Virus record (IMG/VR): IMGVR_UViG_3300034198_015419
Span: 1-48,352 of that record
Direction: 5' to 3' (one strand)
DNA: 48,352 nt
Origin: a virus
The notes beneath the pieces are model-generated. The model worked only from the letters and a program-made list of their open reading frames with translations. It did no database searches and was not told the DNA's origin. The stretch's first letter is position 1. Every line of letters begins with the position of its first letter. Of this stretch, positions 33,972 through 42,573 are shown one piece after another. Both the position numbers and the translations under genes were made by a program.

Positions 33972-34920
33972 AAATTGAATCCCAATGTAATTTCCAAGCT
34001 GTTTCGTTATAGCTCTCTCTATAATTACAACGTGCGTGTGTTGAACAAAAATTATAAAACATTTGGTCATCTCGCAATTTTATAGCAAGTTCGTTTGCCT
34101 TCTCAATATCTCCAACATCAACGGTCAACATTGGATGTAGTGTTTGTTGAGTGTCTAATCCCTTGTATCCAATACATGGAATGCCAAAATAAGCACAGTT
34201 GAGAGCAAACGTACCAGCGGCATGAGTGCGCATCAAATGCACACCATAACTGAATTGACTCAATGCTTTCATCCATTCCAACCACTCCAAGTACGGTAGA
34301 TGTTCCAAATTTGGAATGTGTTCTTCATGCTGAATTTTACGTCCCATACTTGGAGCAGCTATAGTCTTTTGAAAGTTTAATGCTACAAAGTAACTGTCAA
34401 TACCGCTGTACCAGCTACAAAAGTTTCCGCCAATAATGGGTCTACCGTTTGGTTTTGCAGTCACCTGATCAGCCCTCAAACAATCCTCTATCATCAAAGA
34501 CGGCAGATTAAAGGTTGGCTTTTTGAACATACCCTTGAAATAGGCTATGTCAGACTTGTTGTGTACCAACAATAAATCCATACTTTGTATGAAATTAACA
34601 TAGCTTATTTGTTCGGTATACGGATAGTCTTGATAATACCATTGCGGTCCCTCTTGCATCAACGCTACTTTTTTGCAGAATTGAGATGCATTGGCAACGA
34701 TGTTTAAGAAATGAATACCTTCTAATTTTTTGGGTAGAATGAAAATGCCCAGATCATACTCTGGCTCAGTGTTGCTGTAATTTGGAGGATTCACCAAACT
34801 ATATATTGGAATATTGGGAGCGTCCAACGCTATCATCCACGCATATTCAGTTCTACAATTTTTGAAGTTTCTCGGAACCTTTCCCGAAAAACCGTTTGGT
34901 GTGATAAAACAAATTTTCAT
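33952..34920 (-). CDS. GT-B-like glycosyltransferase
   Basis: A 322-residue protein opening with MKICFITPNGFSGKVPRNF. The middle has VALMQEGPQWYYQDYP and LLVHNKSDIAYF, and the C-terminal half has YGVHLMRTHAAGTFALNCAYFGIPCIGYKG, the position and pattern of the donor-binding end of GT-B enzymes. Not assigned to a family with certainty. Both ends overlap neighbours, as expected in a polycistronic operon. Confidence 0.65.
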   Translation of the reverse strand: MKICFITPNGFSGKVPRNFKNCRTEYAWMIALDAPNIPIYSLVNPPNYSNTEPEYDLGIFILPKKLEGIHFLNIVANASQFCKKVALMQEGPQWYYQDYPYTEQISYVNFIQSMDLLLVHNKSDIAYFKGMFKKPTFNLPSLMIEDCLRADQVTAKPNGRPIIGGNFCSWYSGIDSYFVALNFQKTIAAPSMGRKIQHEEHIPNLEHLPYLEWLEWMKALSQFSYGVHLMRTHAAGTFALNCAYFGIPCIGYKGLDTQQTLHPMLTVDVGDIEKANELAIKLRDDQMFYNFCSTHARCNYRESYNETAWKLHWDSIYDKIKN

Positions 34921-35606
34921 TTATTGACTTTTCCTCTTGCACATTCAAATATGAATTGGCTGTCTTGGTATGTGTCACTCAAATATGCGATTTGACCAAC
35001 TCCATATTCTTTAGTTATCTTATAACCCAACAACCATTGCATAGTATTGCCAAATGTACCATATCCTTTCCCTGGTTCTGGTTCTTCCCACAACACTTCA
35101 AAGTCGTTAACTTTACGAAGGTTCTTGCGGGTAGTACACATAAAGCTACCACGTATTGTCAAACAAAACTGTTCGTTTGTAAAGTAGTGTTTGCTTTCTT
35201 CTTTTACCATATCAATGTATCTACGACCAAAAGTTGTCATAGAAGTTGGATCAAGGGTTTTTGGATAGTTCATACCGTTGCCAATAACCTTGAAGTTGTT
35301 GTCCAACATATACAAACAAGCGTCGATAAACTTCCAATCTTTGATCACAAGATCGTCGTGTAGAAAAAAGATGACAGTATCATCTGGTAGATTCAAATGG
35401 TCCAATGCTTGTTGATAACAACCCCACTCCAATCCATGATTTGGGAAAACTGCCCAATCAAAATTCTCCTTGATATGATCTGGAGGTTCACGGTGGCACG
35501 ACCAAAACACTTTAACGTTGTTGTACTTTTTGAACTGTCTGAGTCCATCGTAAAATTCAGATCGGTCAAAGTGCCAGCCTACAATAATGAATTGAATATG
35601 TTTCAT
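34917..35606 (-). CDS. Probable GT-A glycosyltransferase
   Basis: A 229-residue protein starting MKHIQFIIVGWHFDRSEF. The DTVIFFLHDDLVIKDWKF segment (about 90-107) gives a DD metal motif at the usual place, and LTIRGSFMCTTRK looks like an acceptor-side loop. The start at 35606 is chosen because its ATG overlaps the preceding stop (ATGA) and a longer version would run over 100 nt into that gene. Function beyond transferase fold unknown. Confidence 0.62.
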   Translation of the reverse strand: MKHIQFIIVGWHFDRSEFYDGLRQFKKYNNVKVFWSCHREPPDHIKENFDWAVFPNHGLEWGCYQQALDHLNLPDDTVIFFLHDDLVIKDWKFIDACLYMLDNNFKVIGNGMNYPKTLDPTSMTTFGRRYIDMVKEESKHYFTNEQFCLTIRGSFMCTTRKNLRKVNDFEVLWEEPEPGKGYGTFGNTMQWLLGYKITKEYGVGQIAYLSDTYQDSQFIFECARGKVNK

Positions 35607-36586
35607 GTTCCGCATTGCTTTTTGAAATCGTCGTAAGTAAAAAATTTGCTCTGATTGTGGAACAGCGAGTTTAGATTGTGTTGTGACATGGTTTTGTATA
35701 CTTCCCACCAATCGCCTTTTTCCTTACCACAAAATCCTCTTGGGTTGTTTTCATTCGCAATATACATGCGCTTTTTTGGATGACGACGTGCGTGAACCTT
35801 CAACACATTTTTGAAAATGATTTGTACATAGTTAGACCCCAACAACTTTTTTGCCATTATTGACAAGCTTTCGTCGTCATTGTGAATAAAACATGGTGGT
35901 ATGTTGACTCCACATTTGATCAAGTCTGAACTCAATACCAAACACGACCCATCAAGTTTTGGATAATTGATGGTTTGTATATCAAGCTCTTGAATACTAG
36001 CGTTTACGGCATTCATTTGATCTATCGACAAACAAGATTTGGCTTGGTTTATGTTATCAACATCTTTGTCGTTGTAAACATAGTTGGCATAATCTGGATG
36101 AACAGTTGCATCCCAACTGCTGTCCCACATTTTCCTATCAGCAAAACAAGCCACAAACTTATGCAAGTTTTGTGATTGTACCACAGGTGTTAATGTTTCC
36201 AAGCATATAAATGCTTGTTTTGGAAAAAGACTGTCTGTTTCTCCCCACATCAAATAATCTACTGACTGACAATACTTTGTATTGAATTCTCGTCTATAGT
36301 TTGTTTGTGTGTAACACGCATCATCGTTGTCAATTATCGTGGTATTAACTTTACCAATACGTGATACTTCCGACACAAATTTATTGATCAACTGCTGCTT
36401 GCTGGTTTGCTCAGTATCTATCTTCTCAAAAAATTGAGACACGTTAAAAGCAAAGTCGATGATTACATTGTCTTTGTTATCAACGGTGGATAGTAGGTTT
36501 AGTATACCATCAACAAACAACGGCAACATCTCAATCTCATAAAACATGACATGAGTGCCTATTGCGTATTTGTATTGCAACATCAT
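35603..36586 (-). CDS. Unknown protein of the glycan operon, GT-A-like
   Basis: A 327-residue protein. VDYLMWGETDSLFP (about 112-125) could correspond to a metal site of a GT-A enzyme, with LDGSCLVLSSDLIKCG and HNDDESLSIMAKKLLG later. RHPKKRMYI near the C-terminus is strongly basic. The pattern suggests another transferase but no family is recognised. It is translationally coupled to the methyltransferase gene upstream by an ATGA overlap. Confidence 0.52.
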   Translation of the reverse strand: MMLQYKYAIGTHVMFYEIEMLPLFVDGILNLLSTVDNKDNVIIDFAFNVSQFFEKIDTEQTSKQQLINKFVSEVSRIGKVNTTIIDNDDACYTQTNYRREFNTKYCQSVDYLMWGETDSLFPKQAFICLETLTPVVQSQNLHKFVACFADRKMWDSSWDATVHPDYANYVYNDKDVDNINQAKSCLSIDQMNAVNASIQELDIQTINYPKLDGSCLVLSSDLIKCGVNIPPCFIHNDDESLSIMAKKLLGSNYVQIIFKNVLKVHARRHPKKRMYIANENNPRGFCGKEKGDWWEVYKTMSQHNLNSLFHNQSKFFTYDDFKKQCGT

Positions 36587-37254
36587 ACCTTCTCAATCAG
36601 AACTTGCCAGTCTTTGACCAACAGCTTGTACTTGTCTTTATAGCACAGCAAAAATGCTTCAATACCAAATCTACAATTGCCCCAACCATAGTCATCAAAC
36701 AACAAAAATCCACCTGGCTTCAAAAGTTCAAAGCTAATGGCAGATTCATACATGACATAATCTGGATCGTGACTACCGTCCAGATACACAAAATCAAACG
36801 CACCAATTGGGTTTTGTAGATTGAAGTTGGTCTTTAGAACACCGCCGTACAATTGCCTAAAAAACTCTTTGGAATCTTTGACATGAAACTCGCATTTGCC
36901 TTGATCAACATAAGGTTTCAAGTTTTTTGAAACACTAACATTGACATCAGATTCATATTCACTTGATAAATCTTCCTTTTTGAACAAACGATCATCTTGA
37001 ATGTCAACGGTAATAATGCGGGATGTTGGTTCAGTCAAAACATTTTCCAACAACCATACGCTGGAACGTCCGTGACCAGTACCAATTTCCAAAAACAACA
37101 AGTCGGATTGATTTTGAAATCGTGTGAAGTAACTGGACCACATCGGAATATGCATCGTAAAATGATCCTTTGGGCTGAAAAAATGGTCTGGATACTGATA
37201 ATAGTCAGTGCTAACTTTATCACCGTATTTTGCACGTAATTCTGTGTTTGTCAT
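36583..37254 (-). CDS. SAM-dependent methyltransferase
   Basis: A 223-residue class I methyltransferase. LLFLEIGTGHGRSSVWLL (about 53-70) is motif I, RIITVDIQDD is motif II, and DFVYLDGSHDPDYV with LLKPGGFLLFDDYGWG complete the fold. It resembles the cephalosporin-hydroxylase/methyltransferase-24 group often found in surface-polysaccharide loci, where it O-methylates sugars. The ATG follows the preceding stop by 1 nt. Confidence 0.78.
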   Translation of the reverse strand: MTNTELRAKYGDKVSTDYYQYPDHFFSPKDHFTMHIPMWSSYFTRFQNQSDLLFLEIGTGHGRSSVWLLENVLTEPTSRIITVDIQDDRLFKKEDLSSEYESDVNVSVSKNLKPYVDQGKCEFHVKDSKEFFRQLYGGVLKTNFNLQNPIGAFDFVYLDGSHDPDYVMYESAISFELLKPGGFLLFDDYGWGNCRFGIEAFLLCYKDKYKLLVKDWQVLIEKV

Positions 37255-37255
37255 A

Positions 37256-37921
37256 TCAATTAACTGGGTATCCCATGTTTTCTTCCATGGTAAAGTTCTT
37301 CATGTAGTTGTGATTGCTTTCACGTTGCTTTTCAATCGTCTTGTTGTGTATGATTGACCATTCTTCCTGTGGAGGAATGAATACGTAACTCTTGTTACCT
37401 TCCACTCGTTCGTGTAGACGCTTCTTGTAGCGAATGTGTGGTTGGTTTTTGTAGATACGAGATTGGTAGTCTGGAAAGTTGACCATATCCATATCTTTAG
37501 ATTGACTTTTATTCATACGCCAACCCCAATCGTTGATGTCTTGTTGAGTGACACCAACAAAGAAGTTGCATCTTGGCACCCAAAGAACTTCGCTGGCGTC
37601 ATTAGCTTCCAAGATCAAATCAATATCTCTAATTAGATTATCTGATGGTAGTTCATCAGCATCCAACTGAAATATCCATTTACCAGAGCATTGTTCCACC
37701 CCAAAGTTTTTGTGAGCACCATAGTGATTGTCTAGTTTATGATTGTGGACTTTGATTTTCTCAGAGAATCTTTGCAGCGTGGTCAAAGTTTCTTCACAAG
37801 TAGAATAATCATCTACCACAACAATTTCATGGTTTGGTTTCAATGAATCGCACAATTTAGACAGCAGTGTGTGTAAACTGCTGCCTTCATTGTGACATGT
37901 AACTAGATATGACAAAAACAT
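37256..37921 (-). CDS. Family 2 glycosyltransferase
   Basis: A 221-residue GT2 enzyme. LVTCHNEGSSLHTLLSKL opens the fold, IVVVDDYSTCEETL has the nucleotide-binding DD, and WIFQLDADELPSD carries the DxD. HIRYKKRLHERVEG later matches the acceptor-side HE segment common in GT2 enzymes of the lipooligosaccharide type. It is close to the minimum length for the family. It lies 1 nt from each neighbour. Confidence 0.82.
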   Translation of the reverse strand: MFLSYLVTCHNEGSSLHTLLSKLCDSLKPNHEIVVVDDYSTCEETLTTLQRFSEKIKVHNHKLDNHYGAHKNFGVEQCSGKWIFQLDADELPSDNLIRDIDLILEANDASEVLWVPRCNFFVGVTQQDINDWGWRMNKSQSKDMDMVNFPDYQSRIYKNQPHIRYKKRLHERVEGNKSYVFIPPQEEWSIIHNKTIEKQRESNHNYMKNFTMEENMGYPVN

Positions 37922-37922
37922 G

Positions 37923-39257
37923 TTAGGATATTTTTAGTTTTGGCAAAACGATTTGACCTTGATCTCCAGCTTTTGTATCAACCTTTAGTTTTGGCAATAC
38001 AAAAGAGTTCTCAACAGAGAATTTTGGCAAGTTAGCATCCAAAATTTCCCACAGCTTTTTGTCCATTGCAGCCATGCTAAACTTCTCGGAATTCTCCAAA
38101 CGCAACTTTTCTGCATTGGATTGCGTCTTTTCGTTACCATAATTGTTGAACAAAGACTTCATGCGGTCTTGTGCTAGACCATACGATACCTTGAACCACT
38201 GACTTTCCTTGAGAAGCCACTTGTTGGAGGCTTTCTTTTCAACTTCAGCCAATTGACCTGGAAGAAGGTTTGCATACTTTGGATTCAAAAAGTCCAAATG
38301 ACCGCTCCAATTTGGTGCCAACAAAGGTTTTCCACTCAATGTCTGCAACAACATTGGATGACCATAACCTTCGCCGTGTGTGAATGAAACGTGGGCTTTA
38401 ACCTTTGGATGATTAAACAAAGCGTTCATTTCAACATCCGACAATTCGCCGTGAAGAACATAAACCTTTGGTAAATTACCACCGATTGATGATTGAACTT
38501 TTTTTACCATGTTGAGGATTTCAAACCTATCCATGGTGCTGAACCCTACACCCGAAGTTTTCAAAATCAAACATGGTTTGCTTTGTGCATTGTTGTTGAA
38601 CGCTTCACAAAAGGCTTTGATAAGATTGCCGATGTCCTTGCGGTCTTTGTATAGATGTGGACTAGTCAATTGTCCAACAAACAAAAACGCAAAGCTTTCT
38701 TCGATTTTGGATAGTGCTTCATCAACACTAGCAACTCGTTCATCAGTTTTCTTGTAAATGTCGGTGTTTGCACCCCAAAAACAAACTTCGATTGGTTTGT
38801 TGACAGCAACTTCTTGCTTTTGACCATTTTGCAATTGCTTGGTCAACTTGGTGTTCAAAAATACATCTTTGGAATGCTTTGAGAGAGTGATGTTCAAATC
38901 CATACGATTCAAACCTTCAATAAAGTCGCCAGGCGATAGTGTGGTCTCAACACCAGCAGTCATACCAATGTTGTACTTACCAACACGTTGAAACTCATTT
39001 GGAATACTCAACTGAATAAACAAATCTGGTTGCTTTTGAAGTTGACCATTCAAAAGCAACGTAGCCAACATCTTTTCTTCTGGATCTACGATTTCTTCCA
39101 AGAAGCGTTTGCTTTGACAATTACCCCATCGTTGAGGAGCAATTTTGACATCGAATTTGTTGTATCGCACCAAGCTTTTGGCTACGGCGGTGGCCCAATC
39201 ACCATATCCGCTGCGATTGAAAATAGGACCAGAAATTAGACACAATGGTTTGCTCAT
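37923..39257 (-). CDS. GT4-like glycosyltransferase
   Basis: A 444-residue GT-B enzyme. The N-terminal domain starts LISGPIFNRSGYGDWATAV, a glycine-rich loop typical of the fold. The C-terminal donor domain has FAFLFVGQLTSPHLYKDRKD and HGEGYGHPMLLQTLSGKPLL, the EX7E-like region with the second acid replaced. The last 40 residues contain two repeats of LPKLKVDT/LPKLKIS, an odd tail. CCTAAATATT precedes the ATG by few bases. Confidence 0.75.
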   Translation of the reverse strand: MSKPLCLISGPIFNRSGYGDWATAVAKSLVRYNKFDVKIAPQRWGNCQSKRFLEEIVDPEEKMLATLLLNGQLQKQPDLFIQLSIPNEFQRVGKYNIGMTAGVETTLSPGDFIEGLNRMDLNITLSKHSKDVFLNTKLTKQLQNGQKQEVAVNKPIEVCFWGANTDIYKKTDERVASVDEALSKIEESFAFLFVGQLTSPHLYKDRKDIGNLIKAFCEAFNNNAQSKPCLILKTSGVGFSTMDRFEILNMVKKVQSSIGGNLPKVYVLHGELSDVEMNALFNHPKVKAHVSFTHGEGYGHPMLLQTLSGKPLLAPNWSGHLDFLNPKYANLLPGQLAEVEKKASNKWLLKESQWFKVSYGLAQDRMKSLFNNYGNEKTQSNAEKLRLENSEKFSMAAMDKKLWEILDANLPKFSVENSFVLPKLKVDTKAGDQGQIVLPKLKIS

Positions 39258-39262
39258 AATAT

Positions 39263-39835
39263 TTAGGCTAGTTTTTGCTCTCTCTCACGAATGAGTTCGA
39301 CATATTTTTTGGTTGGTGGTTGAGGCTTGTTGCCCAATTGTTCATACAAGTTTTCAATGCTTTTCATTTGCTTTGAAGCTTGGTCAACATTTTCTCTTTT
39401 GTTGTCACTACTACCAAACCCACCAGACCCACGTTGGGTAGCAGTTAGATCATCGACTTCAACAAATCCACCGGTAATAGTTCCACATGCTTCAAAAATA
39501 ATTTGAGCAATTGCGGTTTCTTTACCGTCTTTTACAATAGGTAGTTGAACTGGTTTGTCACCAAGGTTGATCAACGCAACCAGAATTTCTCCACGATAGT
39601 CACTGTCGATAACACCAGCAAGAACATCAATACCATGCTTAACAGCAAGTCCGCTGCGTGGTGCTACTCGACCATAAAAGCCTTCTGGAATAGCCAGTGC
39701 AATATCGGTCTTGAATGCTTTGCGTTCGCCAGGCTTAAGCTCGTATGATTCAGTTGTATACAAATCATATCCAGCAGCACCAGTGCTACCTTTGCTTGGA
39801 ATTACAGCCTTGTCAGATAGTTTTTTAATGTTCAT
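39263..39835 (-). CDS. dut: dUTPase
   Basis: A 190-residue trimeric-type dUTP pyrophosphatase, which lowers dUTP and supplies dUMP. All five motifs are visible: AGYDLYTTE (I), RSGLAVKHGIDV (II/III start), GVIDSDYRGE (III), IAQIIFE (IV) and RGSGGFGSS (V). About 50 residues follow motif V and are not part of the usual enzyme; they are charged and helical and may bind a partner. Its place inside a glycan operon is unusual. The start overlaps the preceding gene by 4 nt. Confidence 0.9.
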   Translation of the reverse strand: MNIKKLSDKAVIPSKGSTGAAGYDLYTTESYELKPGERKAFKTDIALAIPEGFYGRVAPRSGLAVKHGIDVLAGVIDSDYRGEILVALINLGDKPVQLPIVKDGKETAIAQIIFEACGTITGGFVEVDDLTATQRGSGGFGSSDNKRENVDQASKQMKSIENLYEQLGNKPQPPTKKYVELIREREQKLA

Positions 39836-40800
39836 TCTAGTTCCTTCTTTATAGATTCAATGTCAATTTTATGTTGGTCAAACCCCAGCTTGCCTTGTGG
39901 CAACTTGCGAGTATTGTAATCTTCAGTGTACTCAAAGATATCAAACTTTTTGGGTGGTGTAAAGTTATCAATAGTGTAGTCCAACGCTTTTATTAGTTGT
40001 TCACACATATTCTTGGAATTGATGCCGCCTGTGGTCATAGCCCACTTACGACCTTCAAGACCACAATTTTCACGCTTTTTTGATCCAGCCAAGTACCAGT
40101 ACATGATAGCATCTGATATAGGCTTGTAATCAATGATATCGTCCATGATGTATGGAGTAGGCGGACTGCCTTGTATAGTAGACATTACAGGCCAAATTGG
40201 TTTTGCCCAGCAACCATGCTTTTTGTATCGACCAGTGACGTTGGTGCCAAACTCAAGGGTAAATTCTGGTGGGTTTCCGTTGTCATCAACAATACCCAAC
40301 TGATCTTGTAGTCCTCCAGTTACAGTGGCAATCACTGGTGTGCCACACATAATGCTTTCAGCGATGCTCAAACCAAAGCCTTCGTTGCTGCTTACGTTGG
40401 CTACTACGTCACAAAGATTATAGAATGCGCACATTTCTTCTGGAGTTCTGCGACTTTCTTCTACAATTACTTTATAGTCTGGACACAAAGCATCTACTAC
40501 AGCAATCAAGTCAGTGCCTTCGGTGGTGCTTTTGTCAGTGTGCATCAGCAGTGCGCATTTGGCAGCATCTTCTGGTGACAAATGATCACAGAAATTCTTG
40601 AATGCCAGTACCAAATTGGCTGGATGCTTTCTGTGTGAATTTCTGCTGTTGAAACCTATGATGAATGTGTATTGACCATCACCAAAAAATTCTTTTTGTA
40701 GTTTCTTGACGAGCTTGTCGTTCTTTTCAAGTGGCTTGAATAGATCACTGTTGATACCGTGTGGCACATAGTGAAGCAAATGTTTTCCTTTGATTGGCAT
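39832..40800 (-). CDS. Glycosyltransferase family 4, C-terminal half of a split enzyme
   Basis: A 322-residue protein that starts where the second Rossmann domain of a GT-B enzyme normally begins: HYVPHGINSDLFKPL lies at residues 10-24. It has FIIGFNSRNSHRKHP, the EX7E donor motif in NEGFGLSIAESIMCGTPVI (about 155-173), and a long C-terminal extension. The N-terminal acceptor domain is missing and is instead encoded by the gene just before it. AAGGAG at the end of that gene gives this half its own ribosome-binding site, so it is probably made as a separate chain. Confidence 0.78.
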   Translation of the reverse strand: MPIKGKHLLHYVPHGINSDLFKPLEKNDKLVKKLQKEFFGDGQYTFIIGFNSRNSHRKHPANLVLAFKNFCDHLSPEDAAKCALLMHTDKSTTEGTDLIAVVDALCPDYKVIVEESRRTPEEMCAFYNLCDVVANVSSNEGFGLSIAESIMCGTPVIATVTGGLQDQLGIVDDNGNPPEFTLEFGTNVTGRYKKHGCWAKPIWPVMSTIQGSPPTPYIMDDIIDYKPISDAIMYWYLAGSKKRENCGLEGRKWAMTTGGINSKNMCEQLIKALDYTIDNFTPPKKFDIFEYTEDYNTRKLPQGKLGFDQHKIDIESIKKELE

Positions 40801-40802
40801 AA

Positions 40803-41357
40803 TTAAGCGTTCTCCTTGATAATGTTTCCTTTGCTATCGAAGTCTCCAAAGATGCTAGTACAGTTTTCTGGTCCCAGTACCCATTTGTTGATGTTATCTG
40901 TTTGTCTGCTGATTGCAAATAGTGCATCACAACTCTTGTAGTATGGTTTGTTCCACATAGGATATGGTAGATCGTCCCAAATGTCTAGGTATGTAATTGG
41001 AATCTTGCTACGAACTTGATGTTCGATAGCATAAAGCCACGTCCAAAAACGAGGATCTGTGAAATGAATGATGGCGTCGGGCTTTTCAAGTGCCAATACT
41101 TGAAACAACAAATCTTCGTTACCGTAATCATTGACATGATACAGCTTGAGATAGCAGTCATTGCGGTTAGTGATCTTGTTGCAAGCATCACTCATGTCAG
41201 TGACTTGATTTGGCTCTGGGTGTTTGAGTGCGCCTGCGAGTTGCACCCAATCAAAATGATGAACTGTTCCCATAACCAATTCTCGACTCATGGTAGCTAC
41301 ACCACTGTGCATTCTTAGATCATCTGATAGAAGTAGAATTTTACGTTTGTTACTCAT
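40803..41357 (-). CDS. Glycosyltransferase, N-terminal half of a split GT-B enzyme
   Basis: A 184-residue protein forming only the first domain of a GT-B enzyme: KILLLSDDLRMHSGVATMSREL at the start (glycine loop), IIHFTDPRFW and IPITYLDIWDDLPYP in the middle, CDALFAISRQTDN near the end. The stop falls in the linker between domains, and the next gene, 2 nt away in another frame, carries the second domain. The two chains could assemble into one active enzyme. It overlaps the regulator gene by 4 nt. Confidence 0.72.
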   Translation of the reverse strand: MSNKRKILLLSDDLRMHSGVATMSRELVMGTVHHFDWVQLAGALKHPEPNQVTDMSDACNKITNRNDCYLKLYHVNDYGNEDLLFQVLALEKPDAIIHFTDPRFWTWLYAIEHQVRSKIPITYLDIWDDLPYPMWNKPYYKSCDALFAISRQTDNINKWVLGPENCTSIFGDFDSKGNIIKENA

Positions 41358-41572
41358 TTTTTGTGTGGGTTTGAAAGTGTAAATGGCTCATTGTTGCTCA
41401 ATACACGACAAATGCTTTCGCTAATATCATTGCGAAAGTTATCGTCATCAACGTACTTTTCAAGACACTTATTGACAAAATCTTGAAACGAGATTTTACC
41501 TCGGACGTTGATTTCTTTGAACTGAGTGTAAAGTTCTTTATCCAACTTTACTGTAGTAACAAATGATTCCAT
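41354..41572 (-). CDS. Ribbon-helix-helix DNA-binding protein
   Basis: A 72-residue protein. ESFVTTVKLDKELYTQFKE (2-20) fits the beta strand and first helix of Arc/MetJ-type ribbon-helix-helix regulators, and KISFQDFVNKCLEKYVDD (about 26-43) the second helix. These proteins bind palindromic DNA as dimers. The start at 41572 is chosen over one at 41593 because the domain begins there. A perfect 11-bp inverted repeat overlaps this start, so autoregulation is likely. As first gene of the glycan operon it probably controls the whole unit. Confidence 0.72.
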   Translation of the reverse strand: MESFVTTVKLDKELYTQFKEINVRGKISFQDFVNKCLEKYVDDDNFRNDISESICRVLSNNEPFTLSNPHKK

Positions 41573-41610
41573 AACATATTTACATATATACATATGCGTA
41601 TATGTTATGG
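41569..41610. promoter_or_regulatory. Perfect 11-bp inverted repeat over the regulator start, candidate operator
   Basis: CCATAACATAT (41569-41579) and ATATGTTATGG (41600-41610) are exact reverse complements 20 nt apart. The spacer holds further CATATG/TATATG half-site-like pieces. The left arm includes the ATG at 41572. Bound by the ribbon-helix-helix protein it would block initiation; as RNA it could hide the start codon. Confidence 0.65.
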
Positions 41611-41627
41611 GTGGATAATTTTATTTT

Positions 41628-42527
41628 CTACTTACTTTCTTTAGCATCGCAAGTCTTTTTGTAATGCACACAATACTTGCAATTCTTTTTGGCTTTGCCT
41701 GGAATTTTAGGATACTCGTTGGCTTCGTTGTAGCTACCATCTTGGTTGAATCCATGATCCAAAAAGCCAATGAAGTTGTTGATGCTTTCTTTGATATGAG
41801 CAGTTCCATGAGGCGGAATAAACAACTGAATTCGGCTTTGCGGAAATGTGGACTGTTCATACAGCTTGCGCTTTACAATGAAAAACTCAACGTCGATAGC
41901 ATCCAGAGGAACACCAAACTTTTTGCTGTACACACTCTTGTATAGATGAAGCTGGGCGTATTTGCTTTCATCTTCTTTTTGATACTTGTTCCAACCGTTG
42001 CTGCTGGTCTTGATATCAATGATTCGATACTTTTCTTTGTTGCGCTCTTTCAACACAACGTCGATGAATCCAATAAAATCAACGTTGTTTTTGATTGAAA
42101 TCTCCAATGGTAATTCAATACCAACCAATTCATAATCCTTGGCGGGAAAATGCTTGGTACGGTTGCTGGTTTTCAAAAATGCAGCAATGATGTCTTCACC
42201 ATCATAACCAAATTCGGCATATTCGTCGTCGGTCAGTTCACCACCAGCTTTTCTGATTTTGTCGGTTTCTTCTTTGAACTTGTCATAAAACATCTTTTTG
42301 GTATCCAAAGCATCTGCTGCTGCGACACTTTCCTTGTACAGTGCAGTCAGATATGCTTGAAACACATGATGAATAGATGTACCGAAAGCAGTGTTGATAT
42401 TATCATCACGAACACGGAGATTCTTGATATAATCCAAATACCACTTATGAGGACATTTCAGAAAGGTTGAATACTGACTAAAACTTACTCGGTTACGCTT
42501 TTGTTCTTTTTGTTCTGGTTCAGACAT
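41628..42527 (-). CDS. PD-(D/E)XK nuclease, Cas4/RecB-like with iron-sulphur cysteines
   Basis: A 299-residue nuclease. FSQYSTFLKCPHKWYLDYI carries the first cysteine; GFIDVVLKER and YRIIDIKTSS (about 165-175) are the D and DxK of the PD-(D/E)XK active site; YAQLHLYKSVY is the following QxxxY motif of RecB-type nucleases. CKYCVHYKKTC near the C-terminus gives three more cysteines, completing a four-cysteine set like the iron-sulphur cluster of Cas4 and AddB. It probably trims DNA ends in recombination or host DNA breakdown. The ATG at 42527 is used; a GTG 15 nt upstream touches the TATTTATA element. Confidence 0.82.
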   Translation of the reverse strand: MSEPEQKEQKRNRVSFSQYSTFLKCPHKWYLDYIKNLRVRDDNINTAFGTSIHHVFQAYLTALYKESVAAADALDTKKMFYDKFKEETDKIRKAGGELTDDEYAEFGYDGEDIIAAFLKTSNRTKHFPAKDYELVGIELPLEISIKNNVDFIGFIDVVLKERNKEKYRIIDIKTSSNGWNKYQKEDESKYAQLHLYKSVYSKKFGVPLDAIDVEFFIVKRKLYEQSTFPQSRIQLFIPPHGTAHIKESINNFIGFLDHGFNQDGSYNEANEYPKIPGKAKKNCKYCVHYKKTCDAKESK

Positions 42528-42542
42528 AACAACATGGTACAC

Positions 42543-42550
42543 TATAAATA
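42543..42550 (-). promoter_or_regulatory. TATTTATA element, minus strand, before nuclease gene
   Basis: Exact TATTTATA on the minus strand, 15 nt before the ATG at 42527. It faces the plus-strand copy at 42574, forming a divergent pair. Confidence 0.42.
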
Positions 42551-42573
42551 CCCAACTGTCAAATTACAACAAC

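Noticed and set aside
41628-42527. Cas4 as evidence for a CRISPR system
   Set aside because: No repeats or other cas genes exist in the window; Cas4/RecB-like nucleases are common in phages on their own.
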